DNA from: Streptomyces kronopolitis
Lineage (GTDB): Bacteria; Actinomycetota; Actinomycetes; Streptomycetales; Streptomycetaceae
DNA: 64,000 nucleotides
Reading direction: 5' to 3'
Assembly (NCBI RefSeq): GCF_014646275.1
Contig: NZ_BMND01000031.1
Span: 16,008 to 80,007, forward strand
Position 1 is the first letter of the stretch. The number at the start of each line of letters is the position of its first letter. Both the position numbers and the translations under genes were made by a program. Below, in pieces: positions 1 through 9,341 of this stretch. The notes under the pieces are model-generated. The model saw nothing but the letters and a program-made list of their open reading frames with translations. It had not been told where the DNA came from and ran no database searches.

Positions 1-2937
1 TATCGACCACAGGCGGGCCTTGTTGTCGCCGCTCCCGGTGGCGAGGGTGTGCCCGTCGGGGCTGAAGCTCACGGTGTACATCTCCCCGCTGCTGCCCGCG
101 AGGGGCTCGCCGACCTGCGAGGGGTACGCCGGATTGCGGACGTTCCACACGCTGGCGGTGCTGTCCGCGCTGCCGGCGGCGAGCATCGTCCCGTCGGGGC
201 TGAAGGACACCGACCACACGGGGCCGGTGTGGCCGGTGAGGGGCGCGCCGAGCGGCGTCGCCCGCCGTGGCGCGGCCACGTCCCAGAGCCGTACGGTGTC
301 GTCCGCGCTGCCGCTGGCGAGGGTACGGCCGTCCGGGCTGAAGGCCACGGAGTGCACGACGCCCCCGTGGCCCCTCAACACCCGGCCGACCGGCGCCGGA
401 TGACGCCGGTCGGCCATGTCCCACAGCCGGATCGCGCGGTCGTCGCCACCGGCCGCCAGCGTCCGCCCGTCGGGGCTGAACGCCACGGAGCGCACCGCGT
501 CGGTGGGGCCGGTCAGGGTGGCGAGCGGCCTGGGCCGGTGCGCGCCGCGCAGGTCCCACAGGTGGACCGTGTGGTCCTCGTCGGCGGCGGCCAGCGTGCG
601 CCCGTCGGGGCTGAAGGCGAGCAGGTAGACCGAGCCGCCGTGGCCGGTCAGGGGCGCGCCGACCGGGCGCGGATGGCCGGGGTCGCGCACGTCCCACAGC
701 CGGATCGTGCCGTCGTCCGACGCGCTGGCGAGGGTGTGGCCGTCCGGGCTGAAGACGGCGGTGCTCACCCAGCTGGTGTGGCCGGTCAGGGGCTTGCCCA
801 GGGGTTCGGGGCGCGCCGGGTCGGCCACGTCCCACAGCCGGACGGTGCGGTCGTAGCTCGCGGTGGCCAGAATCCGCCCGTCGGGGCTGAACGAGGTGAG
901 GTAGACGGCGCCGGTGTGCCCGAGCAGCGGCGTGGCCAGTGGGGCGTTCACCGTCGAGATCAGCCGGCTGTCCGTGCCGGCGTCGTCCGGCCGCAGATGG
1001 TGCGCCACCAGGTCGAGCCGGGCGGACAGCGACGGATCCGTGTACTGGGCGCGGTCGGCCTCGGCGAGCACCTGCGCGAACACCGCGTCGTCCCGCTGCC
1101 GCCACGCGACCACCGCCGCACCGGCCGCCATCACCGCCAGGACGGCCAGCGCTGCCACCGCACCGCGGCCGATCCGGACCGTGCGCCTGCGCAGCCGGTC
1201 CGAAGCGGCCAGGAATTCCTTCGCGTTCCGGGTCAGGAAGGTGTCGCCGGCGGACTGCGCCCAGGTACGGGCCTGTTCCAGCCGCGAACCCCGGTAGAGC
1301 AGCGAGGCGTCGCGGTGCGCGCCCTCCCAGGCCCGGCCGTCCTCCTCCAGCCGCTGGCGCAGCAGATTGCCGTTCCTGTCCTCGTCGATCCAGTCGCGCA
1401 GACGGGGCCAGGCGTGCAGCAGCGCCTCATGGGTGATCTCCACGGCCTCCGCGTCGAGCGTCACCAGCCGGGCGTGCACCAGCGCTTCGAGCGACTCCGC
1501 CGTCCTGCGCGGATCCGCGGACTCCTCCGCCAGTTGGCGCCGCGTCCCCCGCCTGCGGGTGGCCTGGGTGTCCTCGCCGAGCCGGACCAGTCGCAGCAGG
1601 AGCAGCCGCGCGGCGGTGCGTGCGGTCGGGTCGAGACCGGACCAGGCCTGCTCGGCGGTCGCCGCCACCGCTCCCTGGATGCCGCCCGCCGCGCGGTAGC
1701 CGGCCAGCGTCAGGCGCCCCGCCTTGCGCCGCTGCCAGGTGGCGAGCAGGGCGTGGGAGAGGAGCGGCAGCACCCCCGCGTCGTGCGCGCCGCCGAGGCC
1801 GCCGGCGCTCACCTCCCGGACGATCAACTCCGCCAGCCCCGGTTCGAGTTCCAGCCCCACCGCCTTGGCCGGGCCGGTCACCGCCTCGCGCAACTCAGCG
1901 GCGGTCAGCGGCCCGAGCACCATGTGCCGGTGCTGGAGGGCGTCGGCCAGTTCGGGATGGCCCAGGCACTGCTCGTAGAAGTCGGCGCGGATGCCGAGGA
2001 TGACGAGGACGGGGGCCGGATCACCGGGGGCCGCGGGCGTGCACGCGGCGTGCAGCAGCGCGATGAACGTGCGCCGGCTCGCCTCGTCGGAGCAGAGCGT
2101 GAAGGCCTCCTCGAACTGATCCACGACGAGGATCGGACGGGCTCCGGAGGGCGCCGCGCGCCGCGCCCACGCCGCGGCGGCCTCCCGCACCGCCTGCGCG
2201 CGATGCGGAGCACAGGCCTCCGGCTCCGGCGCGGCGGTGGCGACGGGGGCCAGCTCCGGTATCCGGCGGGTCAGCTCCGCCAGCGGATCGGCGCCCGGCA
2301 CCAGCCGCAGCACCTCCCGCGCCCGGCCGTTCCCGTCGTCCAGCGCGCCGCCGTGCACGGCGGGCAGCAGACCGGCGTTCAGCAGCGACGACTTCCCCGC
2401 CCCCGAGGCGCCCACGAGCATGACCAGGCCGCCCGACTCCCGCGCCGCGCGGAGCTGGGCGATGAGGGCGGCGGTGCTCCGCTCCCGTCCGAAGAACCAC
2501 CGGGCGTCGTGCCGGCGGTACGCGGCCAGCCCCCGGTAGGGGCACACCCCGGGCACGGCCGGAGCCTCGGCCGCGACGCGCTCCTCGTCCTCCCCGGGGG
2601 CGCTCGCCCGGTCGCCGACCGCGCGCTCCCACAACAGCTGCCACTGCGCCAGGTCGTACAGTCCCGCGGACACCGGCGCCGGCCGCGCCCGCCGTGCCTG
2701 GGGGATCAGGACGTGCAGCACCGCGGCGAGGGCGGCGAACTGGGCGGGGACGTTCCTGGCCCGCCGCCAGTCGCTGATCCGCTGCACGGACACCCGCACC
2801 GGGCGCCCTCGTTCGTCGACCCGATGCAGCCGGACGACCGCTTCGGCCACCTTCTTGAGGGGAGGGTTGCCGGCCTCCTTGTACAGCAGCGCGAGACGTT
2901 CCGCGAAGGCCGTGCGTGCCCCTGAGCCGGAACTCAA
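1..2937 (-). CDS. STAND NTPase with C-terminal WD40 repeats (3' end beyond window)
   Basis: About 979 codons are visible and the frame is still open at the left edge. The N-terminal ~100 residues look like a helix-turn-helix segment (motif SVQRISDWRRARNVPAQF). They are followed by an nSTAND ATPase: FGRERSTAALIAQLR, Walker A GASGAGKSS and Walker B-like LVVDQFEEAF. After a winged-helix/linker region there is one membrane-type hydrophobic stretch (VAALAVLAVMAAGAAVVAW), then at least seven WD40 repeats, each with a FSPDG...LWD signature. Start chosen: TTG at 2937, eight bases after AAGGAG; an in-frame GTG at 2946 overlaps that ribosome site and is less likely. Proteins of this build are large signalling switches, abundant in Streptomyces, with mostly unknown ligands; some STAND relatives act in antiphage defence. 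No operon partner lies upstream. Specific function is not assigned. Confidence 0.85.
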   Translation of the reverse strand, partial: MSSGSGARTAFAERLALLYKEAGNPPLKKVAEAVVRLHRVDERGRPVRVSVQRISDWRRARNVPAQFAALAAVLHVLIPQARRARPAPVSAGLYDLAQWQLLWERAVGDRASAPGEDEERVAAEAPAVPGVCPYRGLAAYRRHDARWFFGRERSTAALIAQLRAARESGGLVMLVGASGAGKSSLLNAGLLPAVHGGALDDGNGRAREVLRLVPGADPLAELTRRIPELAPVATAAPEPEACAPHRAQAVREAAAAWARRAAPSGARPILVVDQFEEAFTLCSDEASRRTFIALLHAACTPAAPGDPAPVLVILGIRADFYEQCLGHPELADALQHRHMVLGPLTAAELREAVTGPAKAVGLELEPGLAELIVREVSAGGLGGAHDAGVLPLLSHALLATWQRRKAGRLTLAGYRAAGGIQGAVAATAEQAWSGLDPTARTAARLLLLRLVRLGEDTQATRRRGTRRQLAEESADPRRTAESLEALVHARLVTLDAEAVEITHEALLHAWPRLRDWIDEDRNGNLLRQRLEEDGRAWEGAHRDASLLYRGSRLEQARTWAQSAGDTFLTRNAKEFLAASDRLRRRTVRIGRGAVAALAVLAVMAAGAAVVAWRQRDDAVFAQVLAEADRAQYTDPSLSARLDLVAHHLRPDDAGTDSRLISTVNAPLATPLLGHTGAVYLTSFSPDGRILATASYDRTVRLWDVADPARPEPLGKPLTGHTSWVSTAVFSPDGHTLASASDDGTIRLWDVRDPGHPRPVGAPLTGHGGSVYLLAFSPDGRTLAAADEDHTVHLWDLRGAHRPRPLATLTGPTDAVRSVAFSPDGRTLAAGGDDRAIRLWDMADRRHPAPVGRVLRGHGGVVHSVAFSPDGRTLASGSADDTVRLWDVAAPRRATPLGAPLTGHTGPVWSVSFSPDGTMLAAGSADSTASVWNVRNPAYPSQVGEPLAGSSGEMYTVSFSPDGHTLATGSGDNKARLWSI

Positions 2938-3592
2938 GGTCTCCACTCCTTACTTCCCCCCGCGTCTGGACATCCGGACCGGAAAACTCACCTTACCTGG
3001 CTGACCTGCGACGATGCCGTCGGCCCGATGCCAAGATCTCCTCGGGGGGAGCCACACCTGACAGGATCACGACGCAGTAGCGCAGCAACGCGGCGTCGCC
3101 CTCACAGGCCACAGCCCGGCGCTCGGAATGACAACCCCTGGGGCAAGGTCTCGTAGCTTCCGCCGGAGTGACGCCGGTGGTCACGGACCGGGCGCAGGAG
3201 CGTGAGCCCCCCTGGCGCGCGGACCCCGCCAGGCACTGCCGCCACGACGACCACGGGTGCCGCCAGGCCCGCTCCGCGCCGGTACGGGGGGCGCGGATCG
3301 GCGCAGCCGCGCCCTTCGGTACCGGTCCCCACGAGGGGAGGGACCGGTGCCGAACGGCGCGGCACGGGGGAGCGCGTGCGGGCCCGGAGGCCGGTGGCGG
3401 TCAAGTACTTCCCGGACGGGCGGCGTTGTCCCCGCCTGCCGACTGTGGCGCGGATCACTTCGATGTCGTGCTCCGCGCGCGGGAAAAACCTCTGAACGAG
3501 CGTCAGCGGGCGGCGCTCACGGGCGCGCACTTCCCACCCCGCTCCCCGCCTTCTCCCAAGCCGTCCGCCCCACCCGGGCGGAGAACGCGTCA
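2938..3592. other. Intergenic region, no convincing gene
   Basis: Leader and promoter region of the leftward STAND gene, then about 500 bases without a credible coding frame; the short open frames lack ribosome sites and normal Streptomyces protein composition. A 12-bp stem with one G-T pair lies at 3318-3351 (GGTACCGGTCCC against GGGACCGGTGCC, 10-base loop). It could be a terminator or part of an unrecognised RNA. Confidence 0.5.
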
Positions 3593-3622
3593 GGCCCGGT
3601 TTCCGTTTCCGAAAACCGGGCC
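3593..3622 (-). terminator. Terminator of tRNA-Pro
   Basis: Perfect 10-bp stem GGCCCGGTTT/AAACCGGGCC with a 10-base loop, 19 bases past the tRNA 3' end. There is no T-tract, as is common in Streptomyces. Confidence 0.7.
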
Positions 3623-3640
3623 TGAACTGCTACTTCTCAG

Positions 3641-3714
3641 TCGGGGTGGCGGGATTTGAACCCACGACCTCTTCGTCCCGAACGAAGCGCGCTGCCAAGC
3701 TGCGCTACACCCCG
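3641..3714 (-). tRNA. tRNA-Pro (anticodon CGG)
   Basis: A 74-base cloverleaf. Acceptor CGGGGTG pairs with CACCCCG plus discriminator A. The anticodon stem CTTCG/CGAAG encloses the loop TTCGGGA, giving anticodon CGG (reads CCG, Pro). The T-arm contains GGTTCAAATCC. CCA is not encoded. CCG is a major proline codon in this high-G+C genome. Confidence 0.95.
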
Positions 3715-3726
3715 AAGCAACGAGCT

Positions 3727-4455
3727 CTACTTTAGCGGACCGATCCCCGTAGGTGAAATCCGGTTCCCGCGGAGCCGGGGAGCGGGCCTGACCTGGTCGA
3801 TCCCGATGACGATCAAGGGGAGCAGGAAGCCGGCCAGTCCGATGCCGAGCGCGAGGGCGGCGCCGGGCGACGGGGCTCCGGCGACGGCGGGGAAGGCGAG
3901 GGCGAAGGCCAGGTAGAGGAGGGGGTAGACCGACCACTGCCAGATGCAGGCCGCACGGAAGCCGCGGGGCGCCGTCAGCAGGAGCCAGTCGGCGAGGGCG
4001 GCCAAGGGCGTCGCGGCGAAGAGCAGCTGATGCGCGACGGCCTGGGGCACGGTGGGCGCGGTGGCGTGCGGCAGGGCGAAGGCCGTGGAGTCGGCCGCGG
4101 GGAAGGCGTGGTGGAGGACGGCGGGGAGAAGGAGGAAGGGCAGCAGCGCGCCGGTGAGTCGGGGGCTCACCGCGCGGCGGCCGTTCCAGGCGCGATGGGC
4201 CGCGCCGGCGAAGATCAGCGCGGCGGCGAGGTTGGCCTGCACGGGAAAGCGGGCGAGGAGCGTGGCCGGGGCGGTGGCGCCGGCGGCCGCGAGGAGCGTG
4301 CCCGTGAGAGCGGCCGCGCTGATGAGGGCACGGAAGGCGGCCGCCCGGGGGCGGCGGATCCGGGGGGCGACGGCAGCTGCCGGGGTACGGGCGGCGGCGC
4401 CGGCGGGGCCGGATGCGTGGCGCGTGGACTGCGAGGTCCGGGTGGGGTCGGACAT
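3727..4455 (-). CDS. Pr6Pr-like multi-pass membrane protein
   Basis: 242 residues, roughly six hydrophobic segments after a Pro/Ala-rich N-terminus of about 40 residues. The segment RFPVQANLAAALIFAG followed by an Arg-Leu rich loop and LLPAVLHHAF resembles the Pr6Pr / FAR-17a-like integral membrane family, whose role is not well defined. Start ATG at 4455. The tRNA-Pro promoter lies inside its last codons, so the two genes are packed head to tail. Family call is by pattern only; it could be another six-helix membrane family. Confidence 0.6.
   Translation of the reverse strand: MSDPTRTSQSTRHASGPAGAAARTPAAAVAPRIRRPRAAAFRALISAAALTGTLLAAAGATAPATLLARFPVQANLAAALIFAGAAHRAWNGRRAVSPRLTGALLPFLLLPAVLHHAFPAADSTAFALPHATAPTVPQAVAHQLLFAATPLAALADWLLLTAPRGFRAACIWQWSVYPLLYLAFALAFPAVAGAPSPGAALALGIGLAGFLLPLIVIGIDQVRPAPRLRGNRISPTGIGPLK
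3729..3757 (-). promoter_or_regulatory. Promoter of tRNA-Pro
   Basis: On the minus strand, TTCACC and TAAAGT are separated by 17 bp. The -10 box ends 14 bases before the tRNA 5' end, leaving room for a start about seven bases upstream. It overlaps the 3' end of the membrane-protein gene. Confidence 0.45.
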
Positions 4456-4510
4456 TCCTCCACGTTACGGCGATGATCAGTGGGCGGGGGAGCCCCCGTC
4501 CGGCAAAACT

Positions 4511-4534
4511 CCGGCGCGGGAGAGCCCGCGCCGG
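4511..4534 (-). terminator. Hairpin between metallophosphoesterase and Pr6Pr gene
   Basis: Perfect 10-bp stem CCGGCGCGGG/CCCGCGCCGG closed by the tetraloop AGAG, in the 308-base gap downstream of the metallophosphoesterase and 56 bases before the next start. Likely terminator. Nothing else is recognisable in this gap. Confidence 0.5.
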
Positions 4535-4763
4535 GCCCCGTCGCCCCCGCGGGCGGGCGCGGGCACGAGCAGGGGCATGGATTCCCGGCCCCCGGACCGC
4601 GCCGGCGCCGCGGCGGACGGCGTCAGCGCCCCGACCGCCGCAGTCCCCCGACCGTGTCAGCCCGTACGGCGGCACTGCCCGCCCGGCTCGCGTGCGCCGG
4701 CCACCGCCCGCGTCACCCTTCGCCCTGGTCGCGGCCCGATTCCGGTGTCCTGCCCGCTGGCCG

Positions 4764-5690
4764 TCAGCCCCGCTCCGTCAGCGTCAGCAGGGTGGCCTCC
4801 GGGGGGCAGGCGAAGCGGACCGGGGTGTAGCGGTTGGTGCCGCAGCCGGCGGAGACATGGAGGAAGGAGGTGTGGCCGCCGGCGGTGTGGGTGGACAGGC
4901 CCTTGACCCGGTCGGGGTCGATGTCGCAGTTGGTGACGAGGGCCCCGTAGAAGGGGATGCAGAGCTGGCCGCCGTGGGTGTGGCCGGCCAGGACCAGCGG
5001 GTAGCCGTCCGCGGTGAAGGCGTCCAGGGAGCGCAGATACGGGGCGTGGACGACGGCCAGGGAGAGGTCGGCGCCCGATTCCGGGCCGCCGGCGACCTCG
5101 GCGTAGCGGTCCCGCTTGATGTGCGGGTCGTCCAGACCGGTCAGGGCGATCTCGATGCCGTCCAGCTTGAGGCGGCCGCGGGAGTTGGACAGGCCGACCC
5201 AGCCGGCCGCGTCGAACGCGTCGCGCAGGTCCTCCCACGGGTTGTGGACCGCCCCCGTGACGGGCGCGTTGCCGTTGAGGCCGTGCCGCCCCCTGACCCG
5301 CTCGACCAGATAGCGGGCGGGGTTGCGCAGCTTGGGGCCGTAGTAGTCGTTGGAGCCGAAGACATAGGCGCCGGGGAACTCCATCAGCGGGCCCAGCGCG
5401 TCCAGCGTCTCGGGGACGCCTTCGGTGTCGGAGAGGTTGTCGCCGGTGTTCACGACGAAGTCGGGGCGGAGCCCGGCGAGCGACTGCAGCCAGCGCTGCT
5501 TCTTGCGCTGTCCGCTGACCATGTGGATGTCGGAGACCTGCAGGACGCGCAACGGCCGCATGCCACGGGGCAGTACGGGCACGGTCACGCGCCGCAGGCG
5601 GAAGGAGCGGACTTCGAAGCCGGCGGCATAGGTCAGGCCGGCCGCGCCGACTGCGGTCAGGGCCAGGGGTACTCCGTATCGCGCGCGCAT
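4764..5690 (-). CDS. Metallophosphoesterase, membrane-anchored
   Basis: 308 residues from ATG 5690; a longer upstream frame exists but would run into the divergent gene's promoter. Residues 5-25 form a hydrophobic N-terminal anchor. The calcineurin-like metal-site motifs occur in order: VSDIH, NTGDN, GSNDY (variant of GNHD, Ser replacing the usual Asn-His order) and GHTHGGQ. It resembles the YkuE/YaeI group of phosphodiesterases acting on lipid- or nucleotide-type phosphoesters near the membrane; substrate unknown. Divergent from the YqeY-like gene with 133 bases between them. Confidence 0.85.
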   Translation of the reverse strand: MRARYGVPLALTAVGAAGLTYAAGFEVRSFRLRRVTVPVLPRGMRPLRVLQVSDIHMVSGQRKKQRWLQSLAGLRPDFVVNTGDNLSDTEGVPETLDALGPLMEFPGAYVFGSNDYYGPKLRNPARYLVERVRGRHGLNGNAPVTGAVHNPWEDLRDAFDAAGWVGLSNSRGRLKLDGIEIALTGLDDPHIKRDRYAEVAGGPESGADLSLAVVHAPYLRSLDAFTADGYPLVLAGHTHGGQLCIPFYGALVTNCDIDPDRVKGLSTHTAGGHTSFLHVSAGCGTNRYTPVRFACPPEATLLTLTERG

Positions 5691-5823
5691 GCTTCCATCG
5701 TCGCAGAGTGGCGGGGGTGGGCGCAGCGCACGGGCGGGCGGGGGTCCGCCGGGTGGGGGTAGGGCCGTCGCCCGGCGGGAAAAGGCACGGCGGTTGTCGG
5801 TGGGTGGGGGCATACTCGACGGC

Positions 5824-6288
5824 ATGACCACGCTCAAGTCCAAGTTGCGGGACGACCTCACCGTCGCGATCAAGGCGCGCGACGAGCTGCGCTCCTCCAC
5901 CCTCCGCCTCACGCTGACCGCGATCCAGAAGGAGGAGGTCGCGGGCACCGTGGCCCGTGAGCTGTCCGACGACGAGGTCGAGAAGATCATCGCGCGGGAG
6001 GCGAAGAAGCGCCGGGAGGCCGCGGACGCCTTCTCCCAGGCCGGCCGCGCCGAGCAGGCCGAGCGGGAGCGCGCCGAGGGCGAGCTGCTCGCGGACTATC
6101 TGCCCCAGCCGCTGACCGACGACGAGCTGGAGCAGCTGGTCGCGGCCGCCGTGGCGGAGGCCAAGGCCGGCGGCGCCGAGGGGCCGCGGGCGATGGGCGC
6201 CGTCATGAAGATCGTCAACCCCCGGGTGGCCGGCCGCGCCGAGGGCGGCCGGGTGGCCGCGGTGGTGAAGAAGCTGCTGGCCGGCTGA
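5824..6288 (+). CDS. GatB/YqeY domain protein
   Basis: 154 residues, start ATG 5824. The helical N-terminal part (LKSKLRDDLTVAIKARD) and C-terminal MGAVMKIVNPRVAGRAEGG match the YqeY family, related to the tail of the GatB subunit of the tRNA-dependent amidotransferase. Thought to bind tRNA or aminoacyl-tRNA enzymes, but no reaction is established. Single gene, closed by a strong hairpin. Confidence 0.9.
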   Translation: MTTLKSKLRDDLTVAIKARDELRSSTLRLTLTAIQKEEVAGTVARELSDDEVEKIIAREAKKRREAADAFSQAGRAEQAERERAEGELLADYLPQPLTDDELEQLVAAAVAEAKAGGAEGPRAMGAVMKIVNPRVAGRAEGGRVAAVVKKLLAG

Positions 6289-6316
6289 GCGGCCGCGGCT
6301 CTTCCGCCGGAACGCC

Positions 6317-6347
6317 GAGGGGCGCCCCCGTGGTGGGGGCGCCCCTC
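6317..6347. terminator. Bidirectional terminator
   Basis: Near-perfect stem of about 13 bp (GAGGGGCGCCCCC/GGGGGCGCCCCTC) between the convergent YqeY and PBP genes; can serve both strands. Confidence 0.75.
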
Positions 6348-6421
6348 GCCGCGTTTCGTGCGGGCCGGCCGCCGGCGCGTGCCCTACGGGCCGACCGGCC
6401 GCCCACGGGCCAACCGGCCGT

Positions 6422-8617
6422 CTACCAACCGCCGTTACCGCCACCCAGAATGTCCGGGAAGCCGGGGATGTGCAGGCCGCCACCCGGCTTCTTGCCGTGG
6501 CCGCCCCGGCCGGGCTTGTGCGGGCCGGGGCCCTTGTCGCCGTCGTCGCCCCCGCTCTTGTCCTTGACCGGATCGTCGATCGGGACGGTGGGCAGGCCGG
6601 GCGCCGGCCGGCCGTCCAGGGCGCCGGTCATCGCGTCCCGCCAGATGGGGCCGGGGGTGTCGGCGCCGTAGACCTTGTCGTGGGGCACGCCGCCGATGGT
6701 GATGTCGTACATCTTGCGCTTGTGCTGCGGGTCGCCGACCCAGACCGCACCGGCCGCGTTCGGGGTGTAGCCGACGAACCAGGCGGCGTAGCGGCTGTCG
6801 CTGGTGCCGGTCTTGCCGGCGCTGTCCCGGCCGTGGAGGCCGGCCTCCTTGCCGGTGCCGTCCTCGACCACTCCCTTGAGCAGGGTGTTGACCGTGTCCG
6901 CGGTCTTCTTGGACATCGCGCTGCGGCAGCTGGTCTGCGGGACCTTCATCGCCCGGCCGCGCGCGTCGGTGATCGACTCGATGGCGACGGGGGAGCAGTA
7001 CTCACCGCCGTTGGCGAAGGCGGCGTACCCGGCGGCCATGGTCAGCGGCGACATCTCCTGCACGCCGAGGGTCATCGACGGCACCTGCTGCAGCGGCTTG
7101 CCGTCCGACCGCTCGATGCCCATCTTCTGGGCCATCTTCACCGCGGGGCAGATGCCCATGTCGCTGATCAGCTGCACGAAGTAGGTGTTGACCGACTTCG
7201 CGGTCGCCTCCTTCATGCCGTACGGGCCGACCTCTTCCTTGTTCTCGTTCTGGGTGGTGTCGGTGCCCTGCCACTCGCCGTCGCAGGTCTGCACCGGGCT
7301 CGGATACGGCATCCGGTACGGCGAGGGGTACTCCTGCTCGGGGCTGGTCCCCTGCTCCAGCGCGGCCGCCGCGATCACCGGCTTGAAGGTCGAGCCGGGC
7401 TGGTAGCCGGCGCCCCCGCCCATGCGGTGGTCGACCGAGAGGTTGATCACGGTCTGGTTCGCACCGAAGCCGTACGGGCGCGACTGGCCCATGCCGAGGA
7501 TCTTGCCGGTGCCCGGCTCGACGATGCTGGCGGCGCCGGCCACCGGGTCGTCGTCGTAGACGTGCTCGGCGAGCGAGGACTGGATCGACTTCTGGGTCTG
7601 CGGGTCGAGGGTGGTGCGGATGGTCATGCCGCCCTCGTTCCAGCGCTGCGCACGGATCTTCCGGGTCTTGCCGAAGGACTTGTCGCCGAGGAAGGTCTTG
7701 CGGATGTAGTCGCAGAAGAAGCCGGCGCCGTCGGTGGCGGTGATGCAGCCGTTCTTGGGGCGGCTGACCGCCAGCTTGATCGGCTTCTTCGCGGCCGCGT
7801 CGGCCTGCGCCTGGGTGATGTCCTTGAGGTCGGCCATCCGCTGCAGGACGGTGTTGCGCCGCCGGGTGGCCTCCTGCGGGTCGTTGACCGGGTCGTAGCG
7901 GCTGGGCGACTGGACGAGACCGGCCAGCAGCGCCGACTCCTGGAGGTTCAGATCCTTGGCGGACTTGCTGAAGTAGCGCTGGGCGGCCGCCTCGACGCCG
8001 TAGGCCTGCTGCCCGAAGAACGTGATGTTGAGGTAGTTCTGCAGGATCTTGCGCTTGCCGAGTTCCTTCTCGACCTGGATCGCGTACTTGAGCTCTTTGA
8101 TCTTGCGGCCGATGGTCTGCTGGGTGGCCTGCGCGACCTTGTCCGGGTCGTCGCCCGCCTCCTCTACGAAGACGTTCTTCACGTACTGCTGGGTCAGCGT
8201 CGAGGCGCCCTGGGAGACGCCGCCCGACTGGGCGTTCTTGTTGACCGCCCGCAGGATGCCCTTCAGGTCGATGGCGCCGTGCTGGTAGAACCGCGCGTCC
8301 TCGATCGCCACGATCGCCTTCTGGATGTACGGCGACATGTCCTTGAGGCCGACGACCGTGCGGTCACGGGAGTAGACCTTGGCGATCTCACCGCCGTCGG
8401 CGTCCAGAATCCTGGTCCGCTGACTGAGGGGCGGGGTCTTGAGGTTCGCGGGGATGTCGTCGAAGCCCTCGACGGTTCCCTTGGCGGTGAGGCCGAGCGC
8501 CCCTGCCGCCGGGAGCGCGAGACCGGCGAGCACCGCTCCGGCCAGGACGCTGACACCGAGGAACTTGGCGGCCTGCTGCGTCTTGGACAGACCTCCGCCG
8601 TCGCGCTTCTTAGGCAT
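6422..8617 (-). CDS. Class A penicillin-binding protein (transglycosylase-transpeptidase)
   Basis: 731 residues. A single N-terminal membrane helix (residues ~17-45) is followed by a GT51 glycosyltransferase domain with catalytic Glu in EDARFYQHGAID (Glu106). The transpeptidase domain carries PGSTFKP (Ser-x-x-Lys, near residue 410), KSVNTYF (Ser-x-Asn) and KTGTSD. The C-terminus is a Gly/Pro/Lys-rich tail. It polymerises and crosslinks peptidoglycan outside the membrane. It is divergent from wblA, as ponA2 is from whiB4 in M. tuberculosis. That arrangement points to coupling of envelope growth with WhiB-type regulation, though this is inference. Equivalent by position to S. coelicolor SCO3580. 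Confidence 0.93.
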   Translation of the reverse strand: MPKKRDGGGLSKTQQAAKFLGVSVLAGAVLAGLALPAAGALGLTAKGTVEGFDDIPANLKTPPLSQRTRILDADGGEIAKVYSRDRTVVGLKDMSPYIQKAIVAIEDARFYQHGAIDLKGILRAVNKNAQSGGVSQGASTLTQQYVKNVFVEEAGDDPDKVAQATQQTIGRKIKELKYAIQVEKELGKRKILQNYLNITFFGQQAYGVEAAAQRYFSKSAKDLNLQESALLAGLVQSPSRYDPVNDPQEATRRRNTVLQRMADLKDITQAQADAAAKKPIKLAVSRPKNGCITATDGAGFFCDYIRKTFLGDKSFGKTRKIRAQRWNEGGMTIRTTLDPQTQKSIQSSLAEHVYDDDPVAGAASIVEPGTGKILGMGQSRPYGFGANQTVINLSVDHRMGGGAGYQPGSTFKPVIAAAALEQGTSPEQEYPSPYRMPYPSPVQTCDGEWQGTDTTQNENKEEVGPYGMKEATAKSVNTYFVQLISDMGICPAVKMAQKMGIERSDGKPLQQVPSMTLGVQEMSPLTMAAGYAAFANGGEYCSPVAIESITDARGRAMKVPQTSCRSAMSKKTADTVNTLLKGVVEDGTGKEAGLHGRDSAGKTGTSDSRYAAWFVGYTPNAAGAVWVGDPQHKRKMYDITIGGVPHDKVYGADTPGPIWRDAMTGALDGRPAPGLPTVPIDDPVKDKSGGDDGDKGPGPHKPGRGGHGKKPGGGLHIPGFPDILGGGNGGW

Positions 8618-8999
8618 GAGGGCACCCTACGTTCTTCATCCGCCGGACAGGGGTGCACCTGTTCGTTTAGCCTGTTCTCGGCTGCCCGGCTGAACGGTTA
8701 CGCATGAGTTCGTCAACCCCCACTCCTCGCGGACCGCGCCCCCACGTGTCCGTGTATGACGACAAAACTCCCGTGTCAGGGCGGTGAACTGTCCCGCCTT
8801 GGGCGCAAAGTGCGGTATGCCCTGCGGTCACTCCGTTGGGTGATCTGCCGCATACGCATAGTCCGTTCGGACCATTCAAGATTGGGCCCGAAGGGGGTGT
8901 TGCGCCCTGCCCGCCTTCCGTAACGTCCTCAACTGGCAACGGTGAATATGCCGCTTGCCGCCGTGGGGGAGCCTCGATTCGGGAGAGGACGGCGCCAGC
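8618..8999 (+). promoter_or_regulatory. Divergent control region of PBP gene and wblA
   Basis: 382 bases with no gene. Noticeably less G+C than the flanking genes around 8690-8900. Contains the short palindrome GTCCG-TT-CGGAC at 8861-8872, about 130 bases before wblA, next to CATAGT, a possible -10 element. wblA in other streptomycetes has a long untranslated leader and developmental control; I cannot place a specific regulator site with confidence. Confidence 0.4.
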
Positions 9000-9341
9000 A
9001 TGAGCTGGGTAACCGACTGGAGTGCACAGGCAGCCTGCCGCACTACCGATCCGGATGAACTGTTCGTTCAGGGAGCGGCGCAGAACCGCGCCAAGGCGGT
9101 GTGCACCGGATGCCCGGTGCGCACGGAGTGCCTGGCCGACGCCCTGGACAACCGGGTGGAGTTCGGCGTGTGGGGCGGGATGACCGAACGCGAGCGGAGG
9201 GCGCTGCTGCGTCGCCGCCCGACCGTGACGTCATGGCGCCGGCTGTTGGAGACAGCGCGTACGGAGTACGAGCGCAGCACGGGCATCCTGTCCGTGGACT
9301 GCGAGGACGAGATGTTCGACGAGTTCGCCGCGGTCGGGTAG
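9000..9341 (+). CDS. wblA: WhiB-family iron-sulfur regulator WblA
   Basis: 113 residues from ATG 9000. Four cysteines at 13, 35, 38 and 44 (C-x21-C-x2-C-x5-C) hold the [4Fe-4S] cluster, followed by the G[V/I]WGG turn (GVWGGMTERERR) that contacts the housekeeping sigma factor in WhiB proteins, and a basic C-terminal region. The opening MSWVTDWSAQAACRTTDPDE and the PBP/ArsA neighbourhood identify WblA, a pleiotropic regulator that represses antibiotic pathways and promotes sporulation in Streptomyces (the orthologous position is whiB4 in mycobacteria). In-frame codons 15 triplets upstream exist but lack a ribosome site. The C-terminus after residue 95 is acidic and probably variable. Confidence 0.95.
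   Translation: MSWVTDWSAQAACRTTDPDELFVQGAAQNRAKAVCTGCPVRTECLADALDNRVEFGVWGGMTERERRALLRRRPTVTSWRRLLETARTEYERSTGILSVDCEDEMFDEFAAVG

Noticed and set aside
49..2925. 958-codon plus-strand frame opposite the STAND/WD40 gene
   Set aside because: Only the minus strand has recognisable motifs (Walker A, WD repeats); the plus frame is an artefact of high G+C codon bias.
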